A DNA stretch of 64,000 nt from assembly GCF_900141885.1 (NCBI RefSeq), contig NZ_FQYY01000002.1, positions 248,001 to 312,000 on the forward strand, read 5' to 3'. A program made the translations under genes and the position numbers. Position 1 is the first letter of the stretch. The number at the start of each line of letters is the position of its first letter. This stretch comes from Mesonia phycicola (GTDB lineage: Bacteria > Bacteroidota > Bacteroidia > Flavobacteriales > Flavobacteriaceae). The notes below the pieces were generated by a model that was given only the letters and a program-made list of their open reading frames with translations, did no database searches and was not told where the DNA came from. Positions 52,475 to 64,000 of this stretch are shown in pieces.

Positions 52475-53920
52475 ATGAGTCAAAACGAAGCATACGAAAA
52501 AGAACTAGCTTTTCAAGCAGACAGAAGAAAAGCAACAGTAGAGTTCATTAAAATTATTAGTGACCTTTGGTATGATAAATCTATTGAGATTGTATTATTC
52601 AGAAATCAATTATTAGATCAAAATGTAAGTCAAATTCTAAACCTTCACGAATATGCAGGTAAATTTGTACAAAAACCTATTTCTATTTTTGACTCTGTAG
52701 AAATTGCAAAAGCAATTCAAACATTAGACCTTCCTCCTGCAAAATTAGATATTGGTAAGCTTACTTACGAGTATCAATTAGAAGACTCTAAACATAACGC
52801 TACCGCATTTATAGCCAATAAACTTTCTAAAGCAAAAAGTTATAAAAATATAGAACCAAAAGATGTGGTTCTTTATGGTTTTGGTAGAATTGGTCGTTTA
52901 CTTGCTAGAGAATTAATGACTAAAACAGGTAAAGGCAGTCAACTAAGATTAAGAGCCATAGTCACTAGAGGTACTGTAGACAAAACAGTTTTAGAAAAAA
53001 GAGCTTCTCTTTTACAAAGTGATTCTGTACACAGTGATTTTTCTGGTACAGTAAATATAGATGAAAAGAAAAAAGCACTTATTATTAACGGAACTACCGT
53101 TTATATAATTTCTGCAAATCAACCAGAAGATATTGATTATACAAAATACGGTATAAATAATGCCTTAGTTATAGATAATACTGGGGCTTTTAGAGATGAT
53201 GTAGCACTTAAAAGACATTTAAAAGCAAAAGGAGCTAGTAAAGTATTACTAACAGCGCCAGGTAAAAATATACCTAATATTGTACATGGTGTAAACCATA
53301 AAGATCACGATCCAGATAAAGTTTCTATTTTTTCTGCAGCTTCTTGTACTACTAATGCAATTACACCTATATTAAAAGCTGTAGAAGACTCTTTAGGAGT
53401 GCAACACGGTCACTTAGAGACCATACACGCATATACCAATGATCAAAATTTGGTAGATAACATGCATAGTAAATATAGACGAGGCCGTGCTGCTGCGTTA
53501 AATATGGTTATTACAGAAACCGGTGCAGGTAAAGCAGTTGCAAAAGCATTACCTAAACTAGAAGGTAAATTAACTTCAAATGCTATAAGAGTACCTGTCC
53601 CAAATGGATCATTAGCTATTTTAAATTTAACTTTAAAAAAGCCAGTTACTTTAAAAGGAATGAATACCTTAATTAAAAAATATGCTCTTGAGGGTGATTT
53701 AGTAGAACAAATTAAGTACTCAATAGATAATGAACTAGTTTCTTCTGATATTATTGGGTCTTCTGCTCCGTCTATTTACGACAGTAATTCTACAATTGTT
53801 ACAGAAGACGGAAAAAATGTGATTTTATACATCTGGTATGATAACGAATACGGCTATAGCCATCAAGTAATGCGTTTAGCTAAATACATTGCAAAAGTAA
53901 GACGATTTACATATTATTAA
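52475..53920 (+). CDS. Glyceraldehyde-3-phosphate dehydrogenase, long form
   Basis: NAD(P)-dependent dehydrogenase of 481 residues, against about 335 in the classical enzyme. The extra 120-130 residues are N-terminal (MSQNEAYEKELAFQADRRKATVEF and onward) and helical. The Rossmann motif then begins VVLYGFGRIGRLLARELM. The catalytic cysteine is near 290 in AASCTTNAITPI and the histidine follows in ETIHAYTNDQ. I use ATG 52475 because the in-frame TTG at 52436 overlaps the promoter. The direction of flux, glycolytic or gluconeogenic, is not decided by sequence. Confidence 0.9.
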   Translation: MSQNEAYEKELAFQADRRKATVEFIKIISDLWYDKSIEIVLFRNQLLDQNVSQILNLHEYAGKFVQKPISIFDSVEIAKAIQTLDLPPAKLDIGKLTYEYQLEDSKHNATAFIANKLSKAKSYKNIEPKDVVLYGFGRIGRLLARELMTKTGKGSQLRLRAIVTRGTVDKTVLEKRASLLQSDSVHSDFSGTVNIDEKKKALIINGTTVYIISANQPEDIDYTKYGINNALVIDNTGAFRDDVALKRHLKAKGASKVLLTAPGKNIPNIVHGVNHKDHDPDKVSIFSAASCTTNAITPILKAVEDSLGVQHGHLETIHAYTNDQNLVDNMHSKYRRGRAAALNMVITETGAGKAVAKALPKLEGKLTSNAIRVPVPNGSLAILNLTLKKPVTLKGMNTLIKKYALEGDLVEQIKYSIDNELVSSDIIGSSAPSIYDSNSTIVTEDGKNVILYIWYDNEYGYSHQVMRLAKYIAKVRRFTYY

Positions 53921-53940
53921 TAGTATCTATCTGTCGTCTA

Positions 53941-53972
53941 AAAACCTACTGCTTGCCCAGTAGGTTTTTTTT
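53941..53972 (+). terminator. Terminator after the GAPDH gene
   Basis: AACCTACTG and CAGTAGGTT form a nine-base stem around CTTGCC, followed by eight T. Confidence 0.88.
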
Positions 53973-54086
53973 ATTTTTAAGTTTAATTCTTCACAGCTTT
54001 ACTTATATTTGGGGTTTACTCTAAAAATAAACTGTTTACAATAAAGTTGAATAACTTGTGTTATTTATTCTGAAAACTAACAAGCA

Positions 54087-54701
54087 ATGATGAAACCAAA
54101 AAACTTATTCTTCACATTTATTTTATTATGCATTTGTAACCTAAGCATTGCACAAGAAACCACAGAAACTAATCAAGAAGAAACCAGTAGCGCCGTAATT
54201 AATAATCAGTTTGATGAGCTTATAGAATCATCTAACAATTACCAAGATTATAAAGTGGTAAAGCGTTACGAGTTAATTCAGCTTCAAAAAAGTACTGTAA
54301 AAAAAGTAGATGCATTAAATGAAATAATTGTAGCATCTAAAAAAACCATCAACGAACAAAACACAAAAATTGAAGATTTAAAAACTCAATTAAGTGACAC
54401 TCAAAACAATTTAAACAAGGTAACAGAAGAAAAAGACCAAATACTATTTTTTGGTTTACCTACAGATAAAGGTACTTACCAAACTATTATGTGGGTAATT
54501 ATCTTCGCTTTAATACTAATTCTATTATTCTTCATTTATAAATTCAAGCAAAGTAACATTCTTACTAAAGAAGCTAAAAAGAACTTAGCAGAAAATGAAG
54601 TAGAATTTGACGAATACCGTAAACAAGCGCTAGAGAAACAACAAAAATTAGGTAGACAACTTCAAGACGAAAAAAACAAACAAGCTAAAAACAAGCATTA
54701 A
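54087..54701 (+). CDS. Coiled-coil membrane protein of unknown function upstream of trmD
   Basis: Protein of 204 residues. A signal peptide ends near LSIAQ; a coiled coil spans about 70-125 ([28 protein letters not shown]); one membrane span follows ([21 protein letters not shown]); and a charged helical tail ends the protein. It is often misnamed tRNA (guanine-N1)-methyltransferase because it sits nine bases before trmD, but nothing in it resembles an enzyme. It probably has a periplasmic coiled coil tied to a cytosolic tail. Confidence 0.75.
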   Translation: MMKPKNLFFTFILLCICNLSIAQETTETNQEETSSAVINNQFDELIESSNNYQDYKVVKRYELIQLQKSTVKKVDALNEIIVASKKTINEQNTKIEDLKTQLSDTQNNLNKVTEEKDQILFFGLPTDKGTYQTIMWVIIFALILILLFFIYKFKQSNILTKEAKKNLAENEVEFDEYRKQALEKQQKLGRQLQDEKNKQAKNKH

Positions 54702-54709
54702 ACACCTGT

Positions 54710-55387
54710 ATGCGAATAGATATTATTACTGTTGTTCCTGATATTTTAAGAAGTCCTTTTGAAGCTTCTATATTGCAACGCGCCATAGAAAAAGGACTCG
54801 TTGAAGTTCATTTACATAATTTACGAGATTATACTACAGATAATTATAAGCAAATTGACGATTATCAATTTGGAGGTGGTGCAGGTATGGTAATGATGAT
54901 TGAGCCTATAGATAAATGTATTACAAAACTTAAAAACGAACGCGAGTATGATGAAGTGATTTATATGACTCCAGACGGAGAAACATTAAATCAAAAAATT
55001 GCAAATTCTATATCTCTTCAAGGAAATATTATTATTCTATGCGGTCATTATAAAGGTGTAGACCAACGAGTAAGAGATCACTTTATCACTAGAGAAATTT
55101 CTGTTGGTGATTTTGTATTATCTGGGGGTGAGTTAGGAGCCGCTATTTTGTGTGATGCAGTTATTAGATTAATACCAGGAGTACTAGGTAATGAAACTTC
55201 TGCTCTAACAGACTCTTTTCAAGACGATCTTTTAGCTCCACCAATTTATACTAGACCAGCAGATTATAAAGGTTGGAAAGTACCAGAGATACTAACGAGC
55301 GGCAATTTCCCTAAAATAGAAGCTTGGCGAGAAAACCAAGCATACCAAAGAACAAAAGAAAAAAGACCAGATCTTTTAAAAGATTAA
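54710..55387 (+). CDS. trmD: tRNA (guanine37-N1)-methyltransferase
   Basis: SPOUT methyltransferase of 225 residues that makes m1G37 in tRNAs with a G at position 36, preventing frameshifts. The SAM-binding knot has [12 protein letters not shown] and [25 protein letters not shown] and the C-terminal region with [16 protein letters not shown] are conserved. It lies upstream of rplS, as in most bacteria, but an rplS promoter begins at its stop codon. Confidence 0.96.
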   Translation: MRIDIITVVPDILRSPFEASILQRAIEKGLVEVHLHNLRDYTTDNYKQIDDYQFGGGAGMVMMIEPIDKCITKLKNEREYDEVIYMTPDGETLNQKIANSISLQGNIIILCGHYKGVDQRVRDHFITREISVGDFVLSGGELGAAILCDAVIRLIPGVLGNETSALTDSFQDDLLAPPIYTRPADYKGWKVPEILTSGNFPKIEAWRENQAYQRTKEKRPDLLKD

Positions 55388-55388
55388 G

Positions 55389-55419
55389 TTGGTTAAATTA
55401 AAAATAAATATTAATTTTG
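55389..55419 (+). promoter_or_regulatory. Promoter of rplS
   Basis: TTG at 55389-55391 and TAATTTTG at 55412-55419 are 20 bases apart, fitting the Bacteroidota promoter. Transcription should start near 55426 and give a leader of about 65 bases. Confidence 0.7.
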
Positions 55420-55426
55420 CAGCCGT

Positions 55427-55491
55427 TTCTATATTAACCTCTGGCGATCGTCGCGAATGTTGATTTAGTATTATTAAAAAACATTTTAACA
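55427..55491 (+). promoter_or_regulatory. Structured 5' leader of rplS, candidate autoregulatory element
   Basis: The leader holds two hairpins: GCGA/TCGC around TCG (55444-55454), and AATGTT (55456-55461) pairing with AACATT (55480-55485), just before the start codon at 55492. The second would hide the start site. A flavobacterial L19 leader has been proposed in comparative RNA work, as far as I recall; identity with it is not shown here. Confidence 0.55.
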
Positions 55492-55851
55492 ATGGAATCG
55501 TTAATTAAATTTGTTCAAGACGAATTCGTAACAAAAAAAGAATTCCCAAAATTTAATGCAGGAGATACAATTACTGTATACTACGAAATTAAAGAGGGAG
55601 CTAAAACACGTACTCAGTTTTTTAGAGGTGTTGTAATTCAAATTAAAGGTGCTGGTTCAGCTCAAACTTTTACTATTCGTAAAATGAGTGGTACTGTTGG
55701 TGTAGAGCGTATCTTCCCAATTAATTTACCTGCACTACAAAAAGTAGAGATTAATAAAAGAGGTAAAGTTCGTAGAGCTAGAATTTACTACTTTAGAGAA
55801 CTTACTGGTAAAAAAGCTAGAATTAAAGAACGTCGTTTCAAACAAGACTAA
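55492..55851 (+). CDS. rplS: 50S ribosomal protein L19
   Basis: Ribosomal protein of 119 residues located at the subunit interface. FNAGDTITVYYEIKEGAKTRTQFFRGVVIQ and the C-terminal GKVRRARIYYFRELTGKKARIKERR are the family signature. Length is normal. It has its own promoter and a structured leader that may bind the protein, in addition to any read-through from trmD. Confidence 0.97.
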   Translation: MESLIKFVQDEFVTKKEFPKFNAGDTITVYYEIKEGAKTRTQFFRGVVIQIKGAGSAQTFTIRKMSGTVGVERIFPINLPALQKVEINKRGKVRRARIYYFRELTGKKARIKERRFKQD

Positions 55852-55867
55852 GCTTTTAAATAAGACA

Positions 55868-55898
55868 AACCTTCAACTTTCGTTGAAGGTTTTTTTTG
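55868..55898 (+). terminator. Terminator after rplS
   Basis: ACCTTCAAC and GTTGAAGGT pair perfectly around TTTC and lead into eight T. Confidence 0.9.
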
Positions 55899-58400
<2,502 letters not shown>

Positions 58401-58429
58401 AGTATTAAAGTTTTATTATATAAATTTTA

Positions 58430-58460
58430 AAAAGCCACGCTATTTGCGTGGCTTTTTTAT
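58430..58460 (+). terminator. Terminator after icd
   Basis: AAAGCCACGC and GCGTGGCTTT form a ten-base stem around TATTT, followed by T. Confidence 0.9.
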
Positions 58461-58642
58461 TAAAGTATGTTAAGAATTACCAACAGAGAATATTTCATAA
58501 AACTTAAAATTTCTTTGTCTTATCTTAACAAAATGTTATAGAAATTATAAAATACCGCATATTAAATGTTAAAACTGCTCATAAATATTCAATATTTATT
58601 TGTTTTTCGCCTAATTGAAAAGGCTAATTCAAATAAATAAAT

Positions 58643-61600
58643 ATGAGAACAAAATTTAAAGTGTTTTGCACACTTCTCTGTGTGCTATTTTCACAAGTAC
58701 TTCTAGCGCAGGAAAGTGAAATTACCGGAACCGTTACAGACAACAACAATTTACCTCTACCCGGAGTAAATGTTGTTATTAAAAACACATCAACAGGGAC
58801 ACAAACTGACTTTGATGGAAATTATTCTATTACTGCACAGCAAGGAGATATTTTAGTGTTTTCTTATGTAGGTCTTAAAACAACAGAATATACTGTAAGT
58901 AACAATACTACTATAGATGTTGTTTTAGAAGCTGACTCTTCAGAATTAGATGAAGTAGTGATAACTGCCTTAGGGATTAAAAGAGAAAAGAAATCTTTAG
59001 GTTACGCTACTCAAGAAGTTGATGGCTCTGCAGTTTCTGATGTCCCTACAACAAACTTTGCTAACGCTCTTTCAGGAAAAGTAGCAGGTTTAAGAATTAA
59101 TCCTTCTGGTACTATGGGTGGTTCTACCAATACCGTTATTAGAGGTAATTCTTCTTTAACAGGTAATAACCAAGCCTTATATGTAATTGATGGTACGCCT
59201 ATTGATAATTCTAACAATAACACTTCTACACAGATGTCTGGTGGTGGTGGTTATGATTATGGTAATGCTGCTACAGATATTAATCCAGAAGATATTGAAT
59301 CTATCAACGTTCTAAAGGGGGCAGCCGCAACCGCTCTTTATGGAGCTAGAGCTTCAAACGGGGTTATTATTATTGAAACTAAAAAAGGTAAAAAGAATAC
59401 AGACATTGGAGTTACTATTAGCTCTACATTGATGGCTACTAGCGTAAACAAAAAAACATTACCAATTTATCAAAAAGAATATGGTGCTGGTTATGGACCT
59501 TATTATGATTCTGATGATGGTTATTTTAATTTAGCCGATATTGATGGAGATGGTATACCAGATAAAACTACACCATTTACAGAAGATGCGTCTTTTGGTG
59601 CTGCTTTTGACGGTCAGCCTATTTACCAATGGAACTCTATTTACCCACAATTAGACACTTACCAACAAGCAACTCCATGGGAAGCTGCAGAAAATGACCC
59701 TAATACCATTTGGGAAGGTGGAACTACAGCTATAAATAGCGTAGCTTTAAGTGGAGGTACAGATAAAAGTACTTACAGAATGAGCTTTACCAACTTTTTA
59801 CAAGATGGTAATTTACCTAATAGTGAAATCAAAAGAAATACTTTAAAATTTAGTGGATCTCACGAGTTTACAGATAAATTGGAAGTAAGTTCTAATATCA
59901 GTTACACTAAAACAGATGGTAAAGGTAGATATGGTACTGGTTATGACTCTAACAATATTATGCAACAATTTAGACAATGGTGGCAAGTAAATGTAGATAT
60001 TGAAGAACAAAAACAAGCATATCTAGCAACTGGTGAAAACATCACTTGGAACCCTAACGGACCAAGTAACTTATCTCCTATTTATTCTGATAACCCATAC
60101 TGGACATTTTATGAGAATTTTGAAACCGATACTAGAAATAGATATTTTGGTAATGTAAATTTAAATTACGAATTAAACGATATATTTAGTGTTTTAGGTA
60201 GATTTACTTTTGATACTTATGATGAATTAAGAGAAGAAAGAAATAATGTAGGTAGTGCTGGTGTTTCTGGTTATAGTAGATATAACAATAGAACTTCTGA
60301 GTATAACTACGATATTATTTTAAATGTAAACAAAGATTTAAGTGATGATCTTAATTTAGACGGGAATTTAGGTTGGAATTTAAGAAGAAATGGTTACAGT
60401 TCAATTCTTGCATCTACAAACGGTGGTTTAGCAATACCTGGCCTTTATGCATTAACTAATACAATAAGCCCTTTAGAAGCACCTGACGAGTATGATGCAA
60501 CTAAAATGCTTTATGGAGTTTATGCTAGAGCAAGTTTAGGGTTTTTAGATACTTACTACTTAGAAGGAACCTTAAGAAGAGATAAATCTTCTACACTACC
60601 TACCGATAATAATGTATTTTACTACCCTTCAGTTTCTACTAGTATACTATTATCTAATATAGTAGATACAGATTGGCTATCATTTGCTAAATTAAGAGCT
60701 AATTATGCAGAAGTTGGTAACGATACAGATCCATATAGATTAGTAAATACTTATAACGTAAGTTTACCTTTTAATAGTAGTGGTAACGCATCTAACCCAT
60801 CTACATTAAATAACCCAGACTTAAAACCTGAAAGATCTAAAAACTACGAGCTAGGTCTTGAAGCCAACTTTTTGAACAATAGATTAGGTTTTGATGTTTC
60901 TTATTATAACAACAGAACAGAAGATCAAATTACTCCAGTACCTACTTCAGATGCAACAGGTTATTCTGCAAGAATTTTAAATGCAGGTACCATCGAGAAT
61001 AAAGGTATAGAAGTGTTATTTAGAGCTAACCCTATAAAAACAAAAGATTTTAGCTGGGATTTATCTGTAAACTGGTCTAGAAACAGAAGTGAAGTTGTTG
61101 AGTTAACAGAAGGTATCGAAAACCTAGAGCTTGCTAGCTTACAAGGTGGTGTGTCTATTAATGCTGCTCCAGGTGAAGCATATGGTGCCATTAGAGGTTC
61201 TGACTATGTTTACAATAGCGAAGGAAGAAAAATTGTAGGAGACAATGGTTACTATTTAATATCTGATACCAACAATGAAATAATTGGTAATATTCAACCA
61301 GATTGGATTGGTGGAGTTCAAAATTCACTTTCTTACAAAAACATAAGTATGTCTTTCTTAATCGATGTACAACAAGGTGGTGATATTTTCTCTTTAGATA
61401 CTTGGTATGGTTTTGCTACTGGATTGTATGACAGAACTGTAGGTACTAATGAGTTAGGAAACCCTATAAGAAATGCTGTAACAGGAGGTACTGATAGCGG
61501 TGGTATTATTTTACCAGGAGTTACAGAAGGTGGTGCAGAAAATACTACCAGAGCTTCTTTTAATACTTATGCTAATCCTTATGGATATGCTAGAGATGCA

Positions 61601-61864
61601 AACAAAGGTCATATTTATGACGCTTCTTATGTAAAATTAAGAGAGGTAAGTTTAACTTATAATTTCACAGAAAAAGCTCTAGAAAAAACTTTTATTACTA
61701 ATGCATCTATTTCTTTAATTGGTAGAAACTTATGGATTATCCATAAAAATATACCTTATTCAGATCCTGAAGCTGGTTTAAGTTCTGGTAATATTCAAGG
61801 TTATCAATCTGGAGCATACCCTTCTTTCAGAGAAATTGGAGCTAGTTTAAGACTTAACTTTTAA
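58643..61864 (+). CDS. SusC/RagA family TonB-linked outer-membrane protein
   Basis: Outer-membrane importer of 1073 residues. A signal peptide ends near LLAQ. The carboxypeptidase-like domain is SEITGTVTDNNNLPLPGVNVVIKNT, and a plug follows, with IESINVLKGAAATALYGARASNGVIIIETKKG. The barrel extends to the C-terminal strand GASLRLNF. SusC proteins act with a SusD lipoprotein lid to bring in glycans, peptides or other large nutrients using TonB energy. The SusD gene follows after ten bases. No glycan-degrading enzyme, sensor or anti-sigma gene lies beside the pair, so the substrate is open. Confidence 0.95.
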   Translation: MRTKFKVFCTLLCVLFSQVLLAQESEITGTVTDNNNLPLPGVNVVIKNTSTGTQTDFDGNYSITAQQGDILVFSYVGLKTTEYTVSNNTTIDVVLEADSSELDEVVITALGIKREKKSLGYATQEVDGSAVSDVPTTNFANALSGKVAGLRINPSGTMGGSTNTVIRGNSSLTGNNQALYVIDGTPIDNSNNNTSTQMSGGGGYDYGNAATDINPEDIESINVLKGAAATALYGARASNGVIIIETKKGKKNTDIGVTISSTLMATSVNKKTLPIYQKEYGAGYGPYYDSDDGYFNLADIDGDGIPDKTTPFTEDASFGAAFDGQPIYQWNSIYPQLDTYQQATPWEAAENDPNTIWEGGTTAINSVALSGGTDKSTYRMSFTNFLQDGNLPNSEIKRNTLKFSGSHEFTDKLEVSSNISYTKTDGKGRYGTGYDSNNIMQQFRQWWQVNVDIEEQKQAYLATGENITWNPNGPSNLSPIYSDNPYWTFYENFETDTRNRYFGNVNLNYELNDIFSVLGRFTFDTYDELREERNNVGSAGVSGYSRYNNRTSEYNYDIILNVNKDLSDDLNLDGNLGWNLRRNGYSSILASTNGGLAIPGLYALTNTISPLEAPDEYDATKMLYGVYARASLGFLDTYYLEGTLRRDKSSTLPTDNNVFYYPSVSTSILLSNIVDTDWLSFAKLRANYAEVGNDTDPYRLVNTYNVSLPFNSSGNASNPSTLNNPDLKPERSKNYELGLEANFLNNRLGFDVSYYNNRTEDQITPVPTSDATGYSARILNAGTIENKGIEVLFRANPIKTKDFSWDLSVNWSRNRSEVVELTEGIENLELASLQGGVSINAAPGEAYGAIRGSDYVYNSEGRKIVGDNGYYLISDTNNEIIGNIQPDWIGGVQNSLSYKNISMSFLIDVQQGGDIFSLDTWYGFATGLYDRTVGTNELGNPIRNAVTGGTDSGGIILPGVTEGGAENTTRASFNTYANPYGYARDANKGHIYDASYVKLREVSLTYNFTEKALEKTFITNASISLIGRNLWIIHKNIPYSDPEAGLSSGNIQGYQSGAYPSFREIGASLRLNF

Positions 61865-61874
61865 TAAAAAACAT

Positions 61875-63314
61875 ATGAAAAAATATATAATAGCAATATT
61901 GTCTGTAGTGGTTATTTATGCCTGCTCAGACGATCAATTTGATAATCTAAATACAGATCCCAAAAACCCACAAGAGGTTTCTGCAGATTTTCTATTTACC
62001 TCATCTACACAAGCGTTAGGTGACCAAATGGCAAGCCCAAATGTAAATCTTAATATTTTTAGATTTATATCTCAATATTGGACAGCCACTACTTACTTAG
62101 ATGAACCAAATTATAATTTAGTAAATAGAGGTATTCCTTCTAATCAATGGGCGATTCTTTACCAAAACGTATTACTTGATTTAGAAAATGCTAAAACTAA
62201 TGTACAAGAAGGTTTAGTGGTAAGTGAAGGAGCTTTAAGTCAAGAAGATATAGACGCTAGAATTGCACAAATTAATGTTTTACAAGCACTTACTTGGCAA
62301 GTATTAATTGATACATTTGGTGATGTTCCTTATGAGACTGCATTACAAGGAGCAGACAATCCTTTACCCGCATATTCTGATGCAGAAACTATTTATGAAG
62401 ATTTAATAAATACGTTAATTGATGCGGATGATGCACTTGCAAATGGTGATGGTTTTTCTAGTTCAGATGTAATTTATGGTGGTGATATGACTAACTGGAG
62501 AAAATTCTCTAATTCATTATTATTAAGATTGGCTATGAGAATTTCAGACTCTAACCCTGCTTTATCTCAAGATGCTGCAAATACTGCAATAGATAATGGA
62601 GTATTTACAAGTAACTCTGACAATGCTTTAATATATTATGAATCATCTCCACCTAACACTAACCCATTATGGGAAGATTTAGTACAAAGCGGAAGATCTG
62701 ACTATGTAACTGCAAATACCATTGTAGATAAATTAAATGACTTAAATGACCCTAGAAGAACTTATTATTTTGATGACAATGTCTCTACAGGATATATAGG
62801 TGGTATTTATGGAGCAAGTAATTCTTATAGCTCTTATACTCACGTTGGTGAAGTATTTTTAGATCCAGCTCACGAAGGTATTTTATTAGATTACGCAGAA
62901 GTAGAGTTTTATTTAGCTGAAGCTGCCCAAAGAGGTTATGCTTCTGCTAGCGATGCAGAAACGCACTATAATAATGCTATTACTGCTTCTATAACTTATT
63001 GGGGAGGTTCAGACAGTGATGCTAACACTTATATAGCACAATCTGATGTTGCTTATGATTCTGCTAATTGGAAAGAATCTATAGGAACTCAGTTTTGGAT
63101 TGCAATGTATGATAACCCTTATCAAGGTTGGTCTGTTTGGAGAAAGTTTGATGCTCCTGCATTTAATTTACCAGAAGATACTGGTAACCCTGTGCCGTTG
63201 CGTTATACTTACCCTGTAACAGAACAAAACTTGAACCCTACTAATTACAATGCCGCTGCTGCTGCTATTGGTGGTGACACTCAGCAAACAGCATTATTTT
63301 GGGATGTTAATTAA
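61875..63314 (+). CDS. SusD/RagB family nutrient-binding lipoprotein
   Basis: Surface lipoprotein of 479 residues that closes over the SusC barrel. The signal peptide ends in the lipobox VIYAC, with the lipidated cysteine near residue 16, then SDDQFDNLNTDPKNP. The rest is helical with TPR-like segments (NVLQALTWQVLIDTFGDVPYETAL, WRKFSNSLLLRLAMRISD) and the terminal TYPVTEQNLNPTNY that is common in SusD-like proteins. It is cotranscribed with the SusC gene. The compact type without obvious carbohydrate genes nearby may bind a peptide or other nutrient. Confidence 0.94.
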   Translation: MKKYIIAILSVVVIYACSDDQFDNLNTDPKNPQEVSADFLFTSSTQALGDQMASPNVNLNIFRFISQYWTATTYLDEPNYNLVNRGIPSNQWAILYQNVLLDLENAKTNVQEGLVVSEGALSQEDIDARIAQINVLQALTWQVLIDTFGDVPYETALQGADNPLPAYSDAETIYEDLINTLIDADDALANGDGFSSSDVIYGGDMTNWRKFSNSLLLRLAMRISDSNPALSQDAANTAIDNGVFTSNSDNALIYYESSPPNTNPLWEDLVQSGRSDYVTANTIVDKLNDLNDPRRTYYFDDNVSTGYIGGIYGASNSYSSYTHVGEVFLDPAHEGILLDYAEVEFYLAEAAQRGYASASDAETHYNNAITASITYWGGSDSDANTYIAQSDVAYDSANWKESIGTQFWIAMYDNPYQGWSVWRKFDAPAFNLPEDTGNPVPLRYTYPVTEQNLNPTNYNAAAAAIGGDTQQTALFWDVN

Positions 63315-63367
63315 GCCACATTATTAACAAAGGCTATTTTCCACTAAACTTTATCTTTTGTTAATAT

Positions 63368-63397
63368 AAAACCCCAAGCAATATGCTTGGGGTTTTT
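63368..63397 (+). terminator. Terminator after the susCD-like pair
   Basis: AACCCCAAGCA and TGCTTGGGGTT pair around ATA and lead into five T. Confidence 0.88.
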
Positions 63398-63800
63398 GTA
63401 TTTATATCACTTTATAATATAACCTCATATTTTTTCTACAACATCTTCCAAGTATTTTTACTTCGCTCGCTATCCATATATAATGAATTAATTCTCAATA
63501 TATTTACCTGAATAATTGCTAATCAGATAAATGTAAGACACATATACAATAACGAAAATTCTTTAATACCCTTACTTCAATCAATTCATTAAACCTCTCA
63601 ACTTGTATGAAATACTAAGTTACATTTATATAATTACCATCAATAATTATAGGTTTTATTTGCATATACTATAGTTGAATATTTAGAGTTTAACATGTTC
63701 AAACAAAATTAAATTAGTTAAAAGAAGTATTTTGAATACCTACTACCCTATTGTTTTTCTACAACTAAATATATATGAAATACAATTATTTTAAATTTAA
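63398..63800. other. AT-rich non-coding gap
   Basis: About 400 bases between the SusCD terminator and the convergent gene at the right edge. No credible reading frame, tRNA or repeat was recognised. Confidence 0.4.
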
Positions 63801-63804
63801 TAAA

Positions 63805-63834
63805 CAAAAAAAGCGATGTTTTCACATCGCTTTA
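63805..63834 (-). terminator. Terminator of the gene at the right edge
   Basis: On the minus strand AAAGCGATG and CATCGCTTT pair and lead into seven T; it follows the stop codon at 63857. Confidence 0.82.
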
Positions 63835-63856
63835 TAAGTAATAAAAGGTTATTATC

Positions 63857-64000
63857 TTATCCTTCAGAACCTCCTGTTTGCTGCTTCATTATAATAGCTT
63901 GAAGCTTTTGTTGAAGAGAAGCATCGGCTTGTATTGCTGAAGCAACTTCTTGATATCTTTCTAAAGAAAGTCCTTTATTTTTAATTACAGTCTCCATTTG
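63857..64000 (-). CDS. 3' end of a likely DUF4168 protein gene
   Basis: The last 47 residues are visible: METVIKNKGLSLERYQEV, then SAIQADASLQQKLQAII, ending MKQQTGGSEG. The pattern VIKxxGLSxERYQEVxxA is typical of DUF4168 proteins, small exported helical proteins of unknown function. The gene's start and any signal peptide lie beyond the window, so the family is a moderate-confidence call. It ends with a clear terminator. Confidence 0.65.
   Translation of the reverse strand, partial: QMETVIKNKGLSLERYQEVASAIQADASLQQKLQAIIMKQQTGGSEG

Overview
The window is from a member of the Bacteroidota, almost certainly family Flavobacteriaceae. The DNA is AT-rich, coding is dense, and Shine-Dalgarno sequences are scarce. 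Many genes are preceded by the Bacteroidota -7 box TAnnTTTG. Diagnostic gene types are present: a SusC/SusD pair, a TonB-dependent receptor, a type IX secretion sorting domain, a CcsBA fusion, a short CarB and a monomeric isocitrate dehydrogenase. No rRNA, tRNA, CRISPR array, prophage or insertion sequence was seen. Most of the window is ordinary chromosome; the only accessory-looking stretch is about 29.1-33.5 kb.

Layout. 0-9 kb: an alpha-oxoamine synthase (cut by the left edge) behind a CBS-like PLP enzyme, a pair that fits capnine (sulfonolipid) synthesis; then an S9 peptidase, YbaB, two related tandem membrane proteins, a peroxiredoxin-like protein, threonine aldolase, methylglyoxal synthase, prfB with its programmed +1 frameshift, and an ArsC-like protein. 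9-17.5 kb: TonB receptor, a small membrane protein, fumarase, an NlpE-like lipoprotein and the CcsBA cytochrome c assembly fusion. 17.6-26.4 kb: a plus-strand run of DUF2520, KdsC-like phosphatase, UbiA prenyltransferase, Maf, MscS, PIG-L deacetylase, a 37-residue membrane peptide, a sodium:solute symporter and a Gfo/Idh oxidoreductase. 26.4-29.1 kb: DUF423 and cytochrome bd oxidase on the minus strand.

29.1-33.5 kb: a satD-DUF3307 pair behind a striking 28-bp-phased array of CGATA/TATCG sites, a short T9SS-sorted repeat protein, a decayed second copy of the DUF3307 gene, and a palindromic intergenic repeat that recurs at 48.4 kb. Then come an acetyltransferase and a divergent HxlR regulator/nitroreductase pair. 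34.4-45.4 kb: an NrtR-like regulator with a degraded Nudix box, carB, rpmH, a TPR protein, a thioredoxin-fold protein lacking its second cysteine, cardiolipin synthase, lytic transglycosylase, hydrolase, pirin and mtaB. 45.5-48.4 kb: a peptide-binding lipoprotein and an overlapping HipA-like kinase/DUF3037 pair. 48.4-56 kb: mltG, a GNAT acetyltransferase, dapF, an HtrA protease, a long GAPDH, a coiled-coil membrane protein, trmD, and rplS with its own promoter and a structured leader. 56-64 kb: monomeric isocitrate dehydrogenase, the SusC/SusD pair, and the 3' end of a likely DUF4168 gene.

The best candidates for undescribed biology are the satD-DUF3307 module with its phased operator array and fossil paralogue, the HipA-like/DUF3037 pair, the 37-residue peptide between the deacetylase and symporter, and the dispersed palindromic repeat.
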